This document shows positions 55,358 through 64,000 of a stretch of DNA of 64,000 nucleotides, piece by piece. The position numbers were made by a program, and so were the translations under genes. The first letter of the stretch is position 1, and each line of letters starts with the position of its first letter. Below the pieces are notes generated by a model, which did not search any database, had not been told where the DNA came from, and saw only the letters and a program-made list of their open reading frames with translations. This DNA is from Dialister sp900541485 (lineage in GTDB: Bacteria; Bacillota; Negativicutes; Veillonellales; Dialisteraceae), in assembly GCA_965119665.1 (NCBI GenBank), contig OZ221974.1:124001-188000 (forward strand). The letters run 5' to 3'.

Positions 55358-56405
55358 TATATAAACTCCTTTCAAAATCTTTTATTGAAATATTAAAAGG
55401 TGAAGTAAGTACACCTTTTTCTGTAATAATTCCTGTGATTAATTCATGCGGTGTTACATCAAATGCAGGATTGCACACGTCAACAGATTTTGGAGAAAAG
55501 TACTTTCCTTGATATGCACGGATTTCATCAGGATTCCTATCTTCTATTCTTATTTCTGAACCGGAAGCAATCGAAAAGTCAAATGTGGAAGATGGAGCGG
55601 CCATATAAAATGGGACATGATGATATTGGCATAATACTGCCAAACCGTAAGTGCCTATTTTATTAGCAGCATCTCCATTTATTGCAATCCTGTCAGCACC
55701 GACAATTACTGCATCAATTTTCTTGTTTTTTAAAATAAAAGCAGCCATATTATCTGTGATTAATTTGCAAGGGACGTTTCCTTCTAAAAGTTCTGTTGCT
55801 GTCAGTCTTGCTCCTTGAAGGAGCGGACGTGTTTCATCTACATAAATGCATTCAATTTGATTCCTGCGGTGTAATTCAAAAATAACACCAAGAGCGGTCC
55901 CCACTCCTGCAGTTGCAAGAGCTCCTGCATTACAATGAGTTAAAATATTTACTTTCTTTTTATTTTTAAATAAATCAGCACCATACCCGGCAATGGCAAA
56001 ACATATCTTTTTATCTTGTTCCTCGATAAATCCGGCTCTTTTTTCCATGCAATTGTATAAGTCTTTTTCCGCAGATTGAGTAAATACTTTAGTCATTTCA
56101 TCAATTGCCCAAAAAAGATTAACAGCTGTAGGTCTTGTCGATTTCAAAAAATCAGCTGATTCCATAAATTTTTCTGAAAGAGCTTCTCCGGTAAAACCAT
56201 TTTTGATAAATCCATCTACTGCAAGTACCATTGCATAAGCAGCCGCAACTCCTATAGCAGGTGCTCCTCTGACAGCCAGTGTCCTGATTGCATCCGCTAC
56301 AGTTTTATAATCTTCACAAGTTATATAGGAAATATTATCAGGCAATTTCCGCTGATCTAAAAGAATCAATTTATGGTTTTCCCAATATAAGGACTTCAAT
56401 CTCAT
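55350..56405 (-). CDS. mtnA: Methylthioribose-1-phosphate isomerase
   Basis: Isomerises methylthioribose-1-phosphate to the ribulose form. In 351 residues of the eIF2B-like fold: VRGAPAIGVAAAYAM near 45, LTHCNAGALATAG with the catalytic cysteine near 160, and the aspartate in GADRIAINGDAANKIGTYGLA near 240. It follows mtnP with a four-base overlap, so the two work on successive steps. Confidence 0.93.
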   Translation of the reverse strand: MRLKSLYWENHKLILLDQRKLPDNISYITCEDYKTVADAIRTLAVRGAPAIGVAAAYAMVLAVDGFIKNGFTGEALSEKFMESADFLKSTRPTAVNLFWAIDEMTKVFTQSAEKDLYNCMEKRAGFIEEQDKKICFAIAGYGADLFKNKKKVNILTHCNAGALATAGVGTALGVIFELHRRNQIECIYVDETRPLLQGARLTATELLEGNVPCKLITDNMAAFILKNKKIDAVIVGADRIAINGDAANKIGTYGLAVLCQYHHVPFYMAAPSSTFDFSIASGSEIRIEDRNPDEIRAYQGKYFSPKSVDVCNPAFDVTPHELITGIITEKGVLTSPFNISIKDFERSLYNE

Positions 56406-57196
56406 ATATGAAATCCCCCAAAATCATTTGCGGCATGATGAGCTTCTACATCTTGTGTTACATCAAATGATTCACAAAGAATTTTTGTTATTTTACGAAA
56501 ACTTCCAATATTATGATTCATACATTCAACCACTTCTTTATGAGTTAATCCGGTTGGAGAAATACCTGATGCAAAGTTGGTTACCATAGAAATAGTAGCA
56601 TAACCGATTTCAGCTTCTCTCGCCAAAGGACATTCCGGAACATTTGTCATTCCAACTATATCTGCCCCCCACATGCGAAAGGCTTTAATTTCTGCCGGTG
56701 TTTCAAAGCGAGGACCTTCTGTACAGATGTAAGTCCCGTTAGGATGGATAACAAGATTTTCCTTGTTTGCCGCCTGCAAAATGGCCTGCCGCAACTCTTC
56801 ACAATAAGGATGGCTCATATCAATGTGTGCAACACCACGAAATTCCCCATCAAAGAATGTTCCTTCTCTACTTTTGGTCAAATCCATAAATTGATCAACC
56901 AAAACAAGTTCCCCGGGCTTATAAATCGGATTAAGCGATCCTACTGCCGTAGTAGAAACAATGAAAGAAACATCCAACATCTTTAATGCATATATATTTG
57001 CTCTATAATTAATTTTATGTGGAGGAATTGTATGTTTTACTCCATGACGTGCCATGAATATAATTTCTTTTTCACCGAATGAGCCCACCTCATAAGGCAC
57101 TTTGCCAAAAGGTGTATCTATCACTTCTGAATAAACGTGTGATAGGATTCCGGCATCATAAACACCGGTTCCTCCGATAAAAGCTAATTTACTCAT
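56402..57196 (-). CDS. mtnP: Methylthioadenosine phosphorylase
   Basis: Phosphorolysis of methylthioadenosine to adenine and methylthioribose-1-phosphate. In 264 residues of the PNP family: GGTGVYDAGIL at the N-terminus, ARHGVKHTIPPHKINYRAN near 50, TAVGSLNP near 90, GPRFETPAEI near 172 and GMTNVPECPLAREAEI near 190. A relaxed specificity for inosine or guanosine cannot be excluded. It overlaps hslO by eight bases. Confidence 0.93.
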   Translation of the reverse strand: MSKLAFIGGTGVYDAGILSHVYSEVIDTPFGKVPYEVGSFGEKEIIFMARHGVKHTIPPHKINYRANIYALKMLDVSFIVSTTAVGSLNPIYKPGELVLVDQFMDLTKSREGTFFDGEFRGVAHIDMSHPYCEELRQAILQAANKENLVIHPNGTYICTEGPRFETPAEIKAFRMWGADIVGMTNVPECPLAREAEIGYATISMVTNFASGISPTGLTHKEVVECMNHNIGSFRKITKILCESFDVTQDVEAHHAANDFGGFHI

Positions 57197-58058
57197 GAGA
57201 ATATCCTCCTTTTTGTGAAAACCAATTTTTCAATTTACTTCTCGGTATTTTATAAAGTTGACCACAATAGTGGCAGGAAATTTCAGTCGTTTCCTGTTCC
57301 AGCAATTTTTCTTTTTCGACTTTAGGTAATGATAATAAAGTATTTTTTATTCTTTCTTCTGAACAAGTGCATCTGAATACAATAGAAGTTTGAAACAGTT
57401 CTCGGAATTCACCATTTTCCAGCAATGCTAATAACGATTTTCCGGCAAACTTGTCAAATAAAAAATATTTATTATTTTCAAATAAAAGATGAAATAACTC
57501 AGAATTTCCCTCCGGTAATAATTCGGCCATATAGGCAGCAGCGCGAACCAGATTCCCTGCCTGATTAATTTGAGTCTCTGTTTTCACAATAGCCCGGGTT
57601 TGATCGGATTCGCTTAAATACTGTGTTAAACAGTCAGAAACATCTCCATTTTGCAACATAATAGTACTGCTATATGGCATTTTAAGAAGTGAATATCGTG
57701 TAACTGTAATTTTAGAACCGGGTGCGCTGACTAATTCTTTTTCATTTTTTATAGTGTTTTTTACATCCTGATCTATTATATATTCAGGATATCCTCTGAC
57801 ATATCCGCTTTCATATACATCTGCATAGAGAGTTCCTAACTTAGAACTTGTTCTCCATTGAAGACTGATTCCTTCATGGTTTTTGAAATCAGTAGCCAAA
57901 GTAGCGGTTCCTGCCAAAACTTTTCCCATGATGGATCCTGTCAATTCAGGTAGCTTGTGAATTTTTTGTAAATGTATAGCTGCTGATGAAACATCTGCTA
58001 CAGTGATTCTGATTCCTTTTGTACTTAAATAATGAGTAACTTTATTGATGTGAATCAA
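57189..58058 (-). CDS. hslO: Redox-regulated chaperone Hsp33
   Basis: A holdase that is activated by oxidation. In 289 residues, the C-terminal zinc site is complete: CTC near 238 and CHYC near 270. The N-terminal dimerisation domain includes GKVLAGTATLATDFK and YAD. The start appears to be TTG 58058 after GGGAG; there is no nearby ATG. It leads the operon with mtnP-mtnA-ahcY-mtaD, an odd pairing that could reflect an oxidative or sulphur stress response. Confidence 0.94.
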   Translation of the reverse strand: MIHINKVTHYLSTKGIRITVADVSSAAIHLQKIHKLPELTGSIMGKVLAGTATLATDFKNHEGISLQWRTSSKLGTLYADVYESGYVRGYPEYIIDQDVKNTIKNEKELVSAPGSKITVTRYSLLKMPYSSTIMLQNGDVSDCLTQYLSESDQTRAIVKTETQINQAGNLVRAAAYMAELLPEGNSELFHLLFENNKYFLFDKFAGKSLLALLENGEFRELFQTSIVFRCTCSEERIKNTLLSLPKVEKEKLLEQETTEISCHYCGQLYKIPRSKLKNWFSQKGGYSHE

Positions 58059-58129
58059 ATTTTATCTCCCTGCCTAAGTCAATTATATGATAGATATTTC
58101 TTTTATTTTACAACATATTAAAGAAAACA

Positions 58130-58164
58130 AAAACCTGTACAACCTTTTTGATTGTACAGGTTTT
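58130..58164 (-). terminator. Terminator after rpe
   Basis: 13-base perfect arms AAAACCTGTACAA and TTGTACAGGTTTT around nine bases; read on the minus strand it ends in TTTT just after the rpe stop. Confidence 0.85.
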
Positions 58165-58171
58165 AATAATC

Positions 58172-58813
58172 TTATACCTTGAGCATTTGAATGGCTTTTT
58201 TTCGGTCTGTCTTCCCAAATACAGATGAACCGGCTACTAAAATATCTGCACCTGCTTCTTTTAACAAACCGACATTATCGGCAGAAACACCTCCATCCAC
58301 TTCAATGGGGATAGAAATATTTTTGCAGTTCATCATTTCTTTCAATTGTTTTATTTTTCCTAAAGTATAAGGAATAAATTTTTGCCCTCCAAACCCCGGA
58401 TTAACAGACATAATGAGAATAAAATCAGCCAGTGGCAAAACCGTATCTATCATTGACAGAGATGTTCCCGGATTTAAGGCTATACCGGATTTTATGTTTC
58501 TTGATTTCAGATTATTTATAATAGAGTCTGCATGCGTTACTGCTTCTATGTGAAAGGAAATCATTTCTACACCTATTTTTTGCAAGACATCAAAATAGTT
58601 TTCCGGATGATAGACCATAAGATGAACATCAAACGGCAATGTTGTATATTTTCGTATAGATTCTATGACAGGTGGCCCATAAGAAATATTAGGAACATAG
58701 GCGCCATCCATTACGTCTAAATGAATCAAGTCTGCACCACCCAGTTCAACCTCTTTCAGTTCCGTATTCAATTTTCCAAAATCTGCAGCAAGCATAGAGG
58801 GTGCAATTTTCAT
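58172..58813 (-). CDS. rpe: Ribulose-phosphate 3-epimerase
   Basis: Interconverts ribulose- and xylulose-5-phosphate; it supplies the transketolase encoded at 38480. In 213 residues of the TIM barrel: PSMLAADFGKL at the start, HLDVMDGAYVPN near 32, HLMVYHPENY near 65, MSVNPGFGGQKFIP near 140 and EVDGGVSADN near 172. It is the last gene of the rsmB-rpe run, as in many Firmicutes. Confidence 0.96.
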   Translation of the reverse strand: MKIAPSMLAADFGKLNTELKEVELGGADLIHLDVMDGAYVPNISYGPPVIESIRKYTTLPFDVHLMVYHPENYFDVLQKIGVEMISFHIEAVTHADSIINNLKSRNIKSGIALNPGTSLSMIDTVLPLADFILIMSVNPGFGGQKFIPYTLGKIKQLKEMMNCKNISIPIEVDGGVSADNVGLLKEAGADILVAGSSVFGKTDRKKAIQMLKV

Positions 58814-58838
58814 AATAGCCTCCTAAAATTAATTATTC

Positions 58839-59720
58839 TTATTTTGAGAATTTTTTTGATTTTTTTAACTCTTCCCATACCTGAAGGTAAGATTCATATC
58901 TTCTCTTACTGATTTGACCTTCTTCTACAGCCTTTTTAATGCAACATTGCGGCTCACTAACATGATGGCAGTCGTTAAAATGACATTTTCCTAAATAAGG
59001 GCGGAACTCTTTAAATAAAAAGTCTAAAGTATTAATATCCAAGTGGTCAATACTGAGAAATGTATACCCCGGTGTATCCATCACATAATTTTCATTTTTA
59101 AAAGGCACCAGCTCCGCATGTCTGGTCGTACTTTTTCCTCGCCCTGTACGCTTACTGACATCTCCGGATAAAAAATAAGAAGTATCTAAAATATAATTTA
59201 ATAAGCTTGATTTTCCTACGCCGGAAGGTCCTGAAAGTGCAATAATACTCTTTTTTAAGCTTAGAATAAAGGTTTCTAATTTACTTAATCCTGTTTTCTC
59301 CAAAGTCGATGTACAGAATGAAATATATCCGGCTTTCTCATATGAAAAAGCAATCATTTCGGCTTCTTTTTCTGCCAAGTCACATTTATTGATACAAATA
59401 ATCGGTGTCATTCCTGCATTTTCTGCAGATAAAATCATACGATCCAACAAGAAAAGATTTATATCCGGCATCCGTACGGAAGATACAAGTAATATCGCAT
59501 CAATATTGGAAACCGGAGGTCGGTGCAACTGATTTTTACGGGGATAAACTTTAGTAATAACTGTGTGTTTTCTATCATCAGTCTCATATTCAACCGAGTC
59601 CCCTACAAGAATATCCGTTTCTTTTTTTAAGGTTCCTTTGGGACGGCAAAGCATCAGTTTATTTTCTTTCCCGAAAATAGTAAAATAACCATTTTGATTT
59701 TTCAGGATAATTCCATGCAT
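58839..59720 (-). CDS. rsgA: Ribosome small-subunit GTPase RsgA
   Basis: Circularly permuted GTPase that helps mature the 30S subunit. In 293 residues, an N-terminal OB fold (about 5-65) precedes permuted G motifs: NKCDL near 110, GPSGVGKSSLLN near 165 and DTPGYTF near 215. The C-terminal zinc motif has CHFNDCHH and CCIKKA. Its start follows prkC by three bases. Confidence 0.95.
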   Translation of the reverse strand: MHGIILKNQNGYFTIFGKENKLMLCRPKGTLKKETDILVGDSVEYETDDRKHTVITKVYPRKNQLHRPPVSNIDAILLVSSVRMPDINLFLLDRMILSAENAGMTPIICINKCDLAEKEAEMIAFSYEKAGYISFCTSTLEKTGLSKLETFILSLKKSIIALSGPSGVGKSSLLNYILDTSYFLSGDVSKRTGRGKSTTRHAELVPFKNENYVMDTPGYTFLSIDHLDINTLDFLFKEFRPYLGKCHFNDCHHVSEPQCCIKKAVEEGQISKRRYESYLQVWEELKKSKKFSK

Positions 59721-59723
59721 GAA

Positions 59724-61583
59724 TTACAATTCCCCATCTTGTACTATATTTCCATCGATAAGCACTTGAACTCTCACCGTACCGCTTCCTTCAACTGTTT
59801 CTCTGATATTTTCTCCGGCCTTTACTTGTTCATCGAATGCCACTGACTTTCCGTTATCATCAATCACGTAAATAATAACATGACGAGTCCCACCATTCTT
59901 AGGGATACTGATATTTACAGTTCCGGTTTTTTTCTTTGGCTGGCCTTTCTTTTCTATAGTGACATCAATGGTTGTTTCTGTAGTGGAAACACCACCTGAC
60001 GGGTTTTGAGAGACAATAATGGCATCCGGATCAACAGATGCTGTTCCATCTGTTGATGAAACTTTCCCTAAAGTCATATGAGCGGCAGCCAATGCTTTTT
60101 CGGCTTCCTCTAAGGACATACCGACCAGTTTAGGTACAGAAGCTGCTTGCTTTACATTAATAACTATATTGACCCGTGTTCCTTTATTGACTTTTGTTGA
60201 TACTTGCGGGCTTTGAGATATGATAACATCTGAAAGCTCTGACGGATCATTTCCGTTTTCAATAGCGCCCAATGTAAGTTCCAGCTTACTTAACCTATCT
60301 TTAGCTTGTTCTAATGTGAGCCCTTTAAGGTCAGGAATAAGTATAGCTGCCCCACCTTTACTTACCGTAAGGTGAATAATCCTCTGTGCTTTTACATTGG
60401 CACCTGCAACTGGAGTTTGTGAAATGACTTGTCCTGCCGGTATTTCATCGCTTGCAATTTCATCAATAGATATTTTAAGGTTCATTTCTTTCAACGTTCT
60501 TTGAGCGACTTCTACCGGTTTACCTACTAAAGAAGGAACCGTAATATTTTCGGCACTCCAAAAATTACCGAAGCTGAAAAATGCCCAGGCAAAACAAATC
60601 AAAAATAATGCAACCATAGAAAGCCAGATATATTTTTGAGGTAATGACGTAATAAAATTATTGAATTTACTTTCTTTATCAACAGCAGGGCGATCACTCG
60701 TTTTTGATACAAGCGGTTTTGTCATAGCCGCAAAATCATGCTGTGCCGGTTTATATATAGACGTCGTAAATCCTTGTGCCAACTTAAGCTCTGACACAAA
60801 ATCAGAAATAGAATGATACCGCTTTTCCGGATCTTTTTGTAAAGCTGTCAGCACACATTCTTCAAGCATTGGTGAAATCGAAGGATTAATTTTTGCCGGG
60901 CGCGGTACTTCTCCACGCATATGCTGAAGTGCTATACTTACTGCTGTTTCTCCTTCAAATGGTAAATGGTGGGTAAGCATTTCATAGAGTACTACCCCTA
61001 AAGAATAAATATCAGCCTTTTCAGTAATCTTATCCCCGGCTGCTTGCTCGGGAGACAAGTAATGTACAGACCCTAATACAGATTTCTTATCAATAACCGT
61101 TGCTGAATTAATAGCTCGGGCAATACCGAAATCTGTAACTTTAACCTTTCCTGTTTCAGTAAGCAGGATATTATGAGGCTTTATATCACAATGAACAATT
61201 CCATTTTCATGAGCTACCTCCAGCGCACTTGCTATTTCTATAGCAATTCTAACCGCTGTATCTATTGCGATATTAGGATGAGTCTGGATATATTGCTTTA
61301 AAGTAATTCCTTCCACAAATTCCATGACTATATAATGAATACCTTGATCATTTCCAACATCATAGATGCCCACAATATTCGGATGCATTAATTTACCTGC
61401 AGATTGGGCTTCGTGTCTGAAACGTACAATAAAATCATTATCTTCACAAAAATTACTATGTAAAATTTTTACGGCAACAATTCTGTCTAATAATAAGTCT
61501 TTGGCCATATATACATCAGCCATACCGCCAGTTCCGATTTTTTTCTCCAGCTTATAGCGATCATCAAGTATTTTACCGGTCAT
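59724..61583 (-). CDS. prkC: Serine/threonine kinase with PASTA domains (PrkC/PknB)
   Basis: Membrane receptor kinase that senses muropeptides or lipid II. In 619 residues: kinase domain 1-265 with IGTGGMADVYMAKD, the catalytic loop HCDIKPHNIL near 130 and DFG near 150. A membrane segment lies near 320-340, followed by three PASTA repeats (starting VPSLVGKPVEVAQ, IPDLKGLTLEQAK and VPKLVGMSLEEAE) and a C-terminal beta-type extension. The usual HRD is HCD, making it a non-RD kinase. ATG 61583 overlaps stp by 11 bases and follows GCGGAGA; longer readings begin within stp. Confidence 0.95.
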   Translation of the reverse strand: MTGKILDDRYKLEKKIGTGGMADVYMAKDLLLDRIVAVKILHSNFCEDNDFIVRFRHEAQSAGKLMHPNIVGIYDVGNDQGIHYIVMEFVEGITLKQYIQTHPNIAIDTAVRIAIEIASALEVAHENGIVHCDIKPHNILLTETGKVKVTDFGIARAINSATVIDKKSVLGSVHYLSPEQAAGDKITEKADIYSLGVVLYEMLTHHLPFEGETAVSIALQHMRGEVPRPAKINPSISPMLEECVLTALQKDPEKRYHSISDFVSELKLAQGFTTSIYKPAQHDFAAMTKPLVSKTSDRPAVDKESKFNNFITSLPQKYIWLSMVALFLICFAWAFFSFGNFWSAENITVPSLVGKPVEVAQRTLKEMNLKISIDEIASDEIPAGQVISQTPVAGANVKAQRIIHLTVSKGGAAILIPDLKGLTLEQAKDRLSKLELTLGAIENGNDPSELSDVIISQSPQVSTKVNKGTRVNIVINVKQAASVPKLVGMSLEEAEKALAAAHMTLGKVSSTDGTASVDPDAIIVSQNPSGGVSTTETTIDVTIEKKGQPKKKTGTVNISIPKNGGTRHVIIYVIDDNGKSVAFDEQVKAGENIRETVEGSGTVRVQVLIDGNIVQDGEL

Positions 61584-62331
61584 TTGTATTCTCCGCTTTT
61601 CTACTCCAGTAATCAATAAGTATTAAGGAAACATTGTCCTTTGCTCCTTCATCGTAGGTTTTTCTGAACAGTTGTTCCCCGCAATTTGATAATGCATCTT
61701 TTGTCTGGTTTTTATAATTTCCTAAAATTTTTGAAATTGTTTCTTCTGAAACCATTCCGGTCAAACCATCTGTACACAATAGCACTAATGTACCATTTTC
61801 TAAAAGAATGGTTCCTGTATCCACTTGCACTCGTTTTTTCACTCCAACAGCCCGGGTAATTTCATTTTTTCTCGGATGCACAAGCATTTCCTGTTCAGTA
61901 ATTTTCCCTTTTGCAAGTAATTCCATTACAAACGAATGATCTGTTGTAAGCTGTTGCAACTTCTGATTTACATAAATATATAAGCGGCTGTCACCGACAT
62001 GCGCCCAACTTAAACACCCATCACGGATAACTGCCGATATCATTGTGGTTCCCATAGACGAAAGTTCTTGATCCTCAGATTTTCTTTCAAGAATCATCTG
62101 ATTGGCATATAAAATAGACTCTTTGAGTATTTCCTCTGAAATATCAGGCAGAGGGATTTCTTTCAAATAATTTTCAGCACTTTCTACTGCCAGATTACTT
62201 GCAATCTTTCCCCCTAAGTATCCCCCCATCCCATCTGCCAAAATAAAGAATGGGCCGGTACAGTCGGATATACTGTCTTCATTTATTTTGCGGGCCAGAC
62301 CGACACGAGAATCTCCATATGCAATAAACAT
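61573..62331 (-). CDS. stp: PP2C-type protein phosphatase (Stp/PrpC)
   Basis: Metal-dependent serine/threonine phosphatase that counters PrkC. In 252 residues: GLARKINEDSISD near 12, ADGMGGYLGGKIAS near 32, GTTMISAVI near 92, WAHVGDSRLY near 108, CTDGLTGMV near 185 and GAKDNVSLILI near 228. The metal-binding aspartates are all present. It is adjacent to rlmN and overlaps prkC. Confidence 0.95.
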   Translation of the reverse strand: MFIAYGDSRVGLARKINEDSISDCTGPFFILADGMGGYLGGKIASNLAVESAENYLKEIPLPDISEEILKESILYANQMILERKSEDQELSSMGTTMISAVIRDGCLSWAHVGDSRLYIYVNQKLQQLTTDHSFVMELLAKGKITEQEMLVHPRKNEITRAVGVKKRVQVDTGTILLENGTLVLLCTDGLTGMVSEETISKILGNYKNQTKDALSNCGEQLFRKTYDEGAKDNVSLILIDYWSRKAENTNDR

Positions 62332-62428
62332 AGATATATATTCGTTCCTTACGTAAAAATTTGCGATATCTAAGATATTAATTTCATAGTAGCATTTTGA
62401 AAAAATACCGTCAATTAATCTGCTTTCG

Positions 62429-63466
62429 CTATGTATGTGCTGTAAGATATCTTCTTTTTAATTGTCCGCAAGCTGCCTGTATTTCATCTCCCATTTGACG
62501 TCTTACGGTAACTTCTTTACCATGCTTAAGTAAAATGTCCTGAAATTTTTTTATTGTTTTTATCTCCGGCGGATACAATTGAATATGCTCCGTACCATTT
62601 ACAGGAATCAAATTAAAATGGCAGGGCAATTTTCCGACAAGCCGGCATAGTTCTTCGGCATTTTTCGGCGAAGAATTGATTCCTTTAATAAGAATATATT
62701 CAAAAGTAACTCGCCGTTTTGTTTTTTCAAAATAATAGCAGGCCGCTTTAATCAAATCTGTAATTTTATAACCTTTGCTGACCGGTAACAATTGATTGCG
62801 GATTTCATCATTAGGTGCATGAAGAGAAATAGCTAAAGTTATCGGAATATTTTCATTTGCCAGTTTATAAATTTGAGGTATGATTCCACAAGTTGATAAT
62901 GTTATATTTCGATAACTCATATTTAATAATTCTTTGTTATTGACAAGCTTTAAAAATTTAAGAACTTCTGCATAATTAGTTAAAGGTTCTCCGGCTCCCA
63001 TAAGAACCAACGAATGTACCGGGATATCATAAGTTTCTTTAAAAGCATAAATTTGAGATAAAATTTCTCCGGCAGTTAAATTCCGTTCCAATCCTTTTAG
63101 TCCGGAAGCACAAAATATACAGCCCATTGCACATCCGACCTGAGTTGAAACACAAATAGAATTACCATAGCTATGATGCATACAAACCGTTTCTACCAAT
63201 GAGCCATCTTGCAATTTTAACAAAAGTTTTGTTGTGTTTCCGTCATCAGATTGAATATTTCCAATAATTTCAGGTTTATTAATGTAAGCATTTTCGTTTA
63301 ACCACGTCCGCATATCAAGCGGCAATTGAGTCATGTGATCAAATGAAAATATAAATCTTTTATACAAATAATCACGAAGCTGTTTTGCCCGGTATTTGGG
63401 AAATTTATTTTCCACTACCCATTGTTCTATTTCCTGAAGATCCATTCCCCAGATATTATGTTTCAT
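62429..63466 (-). CDS. rlmN: Dual-specificity 23S rRNA/tRNA methyltransferase RlmN
   Basis: Radical-SAM enzyme that methylates A2503 of 23S rRNA and A37 of several tRNAs. In 345 residues: cluster motif CAMGCIFCASG near 112, VLMGAGEPLTNY near 155, and the catalytic cysteine in MGDEIQAACGQL at the C-terminus (the second is in the N-terminal part, VCMHHSYGNSICVSTQVGC region). It overlaps rsmB by 11 bases. Confidence 0.95.
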   Translation of the reverse strand: MKHNIWGMDLQEIEQWVVENKFPKYRAKQLRDYLYKRFIFSFDHMTQLPLDMRTWLNENAYINKPEIIGNIQSDDGNTTKLLLKLQDGSLVETVCMHHSYGNSICVSTQVGCAMGCIFCASGLKGLERNLTAGEILSQIYAFKETYDIPVHSLVLMGAGEPLTNYAEVLKFLKLVNNKELLNMSYRNITLSTCGIIPQIYKLANENIPITLAISLHAPNDEIRNQLLPVSKGYKITDLIKAACYYFEKTKRRVTFEYILIKGINSSPKNAEELCRLVGKLPCHFNLIPVNGTEHIQLYPPEIKTIKKFQDILLKHGKEVTVRRQMGDEIQAACGQLKRRYLTAHT

Positions 63467-64000
63467 TGTATACCTTTCTTAATTTAGCCAAGAAAAACCC
63501 ATCACTTCCAAATTGATCCGGCCAAAGAGTCATCATTCCGTTCTTAGATTCACCGGCAACAGGAATAGAGAAATCAACACTGACAAACCCGGGGTGCGAC
63601 GAAAGAAATTCTTCAATTATATTTTCATTTTCTTTTTTATTTAATGTACACGTACTATAGACCAAAATGCCATCTTTTTTTATATAGCGCGAAGCGTTCT
63701 CTAATAATTTCTTTTGTACTTTAGGAAACTCCATTAAATCAGCTTCAGATCGTCTCCACTTAATTTCCGGCTTATGACTTATAACGCCGAGTCCAGAGCA
63801 GGGTGCATCTAAAAGCACCTTATCATAAGTATTATATAAAGCAGGATATGAACGTGTTGAATCTTTCACTTCTGCATGAATAATAGAAATACCCAATCGT
63901 TTGGCATTTTCCCTAATTAAATTAATTTTGTGAGGATATATATCCCATGCATCAATTGTTCCTCGATTTTCCATAAAAGACGCCAGGTATGTAGTTTTAC
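63456..64000 (-). CDS. rsmB: 16S rRNA m5C methyltransferase RsmB (partial, C-terminal)
   Basis: The gene runs off the right edge. From 64000 inward the frame is open through KTTYLASFMENRG, matching the end of the RsmB SAM-binding motif, so the ATG at 63974 is not the true start. Catalytic cysteines are visible in LLDAPCSGLGVISHKPEIKW and STCTLNKKENENIIEEF. About 181 residues of the C-terminal domain are present; the NusB-like N-terminal half is outside the window. It methylates C967 of 16S rRNA in the family. Confidence 0.93.
   Translation of the reverse strand, partial: KTTYLASFMENRGTIDAWDIYPHKINLIRENAKRLGISIIHAEVKDSTRSYPALYNTYDKVLLDAPCSGLGVISHKPEIKWRRSEADLMEFPKVQKKLLENASRYIKKDGILVYSTCTLNKKENENIIEEFLSSHPGFVSVDFSIPVAGESKNGMMTLWPDQFGSDGFFLAKLRKVYNET

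Noticed and set aside
58059..58129. SAM riboswitch before the hslO-mtaD operon
   Set aside because: The gap is only about 70 bases of AT-rich DNA and shows no SAM-riboswitch core.
1..64000. CRISPR arrays or clustered direct repeats
   Set aside because: No regularly spaced repeats were seen anywhere in the window.

Overview
The window is a gene-dense, low-GC bacterial chromosome segment (GC in the 30s by eye, more than 90 % coding, TAA/TAG/TGA stops, strong AGGAGG-type ribosome binding sites). The gene order is that of Bacillota core loci: 6S RNA between aspS and rarA, ftsK-rimO-cinA-recA-recX, ctsR-mcsA-clpC-radA-PIN/TRAM-ispDF-gltX, hpf-secA-prfB, obg-yhbY-proB-nadD-yqeK-LCP-rsfS, and lexA divergent from a yneA-like gene. 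A DUF5693-csaB pair, split transketolase and a SecA without a C-terminal zinc motif would fit the Negativicutes (a Veillonella/Dialister-like organism). That placement is an inference; no rRNA is present to settle it.

Layout. 1-920 (minus): start of a secreted DUF4127 protein cut by the window edge, tRNA-Ser(CGA) and tadA. 1019-11919 (plus): a YbjN-like protein, recJ, the (p)ppGpp synthetase/hydrolase, dtd, a metallo-beta-lactamase-fold hydrolase, an AI-2E-family membrane protein, a Fur-family regulator, hisS and aspS. 11986-20294: 6S RNA, rarA, ftsK, an orphan solute-binding protein, rimO, cinA C-domain, recA and recX. 20339-29131: the class III heat-shock operon (ctsR-mcsA-clpC, no mcsB), radA, a PIN/TRAM membrane protein, a fused ispDF and gltX. 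29178-30924: an amino-acid ABC permease and ATPase without a binding protein, then a cold-shock gene. 30992-37393: hpf, secA, prfB with its programmed frameshift, and a DUF5693 membrane protein. 37383-44097: csaB, split transketolase, and the ftsE-ftsX-M23 peptidase-S41 protease division cluster. 44163-50410: obg through cvfB. 50455-51575: lexA divergent from a LysM gene with LexA-box-like operators between them. 51580-52712: a lone tyrosine recombinase bounded by two long perfect inverted repeats. 52813-58058 (minus): hslO-mtnP-mtnA-ahcY-mtaD, an S-adenosylmethionine by-product recycling operon. 58172-64000 (minus): rsmB-rlmN-stp-prkC-rsgA-rpe.

Most genes are housekeeping: translation, DNA repair, stringent response, protein quality control, division and envelope. 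The less ordinary points are the recombinase with a dif-like repeat next to it, a tandem heptad array in the ctsR promoter, the ctsR operon without mcsB, the IspD-IspF fusion, the SAM-recycling cluster that stops short of full methionine salvage, a non-RD PrkC kinase, and a perfect 36-bp palindrome between clpC and radA. No CRISPR array, insertion sequence, prophage or clear new multi-gene defence system is visible. No intergenic stretch longer than about 300 bases lacks an assigned feature.
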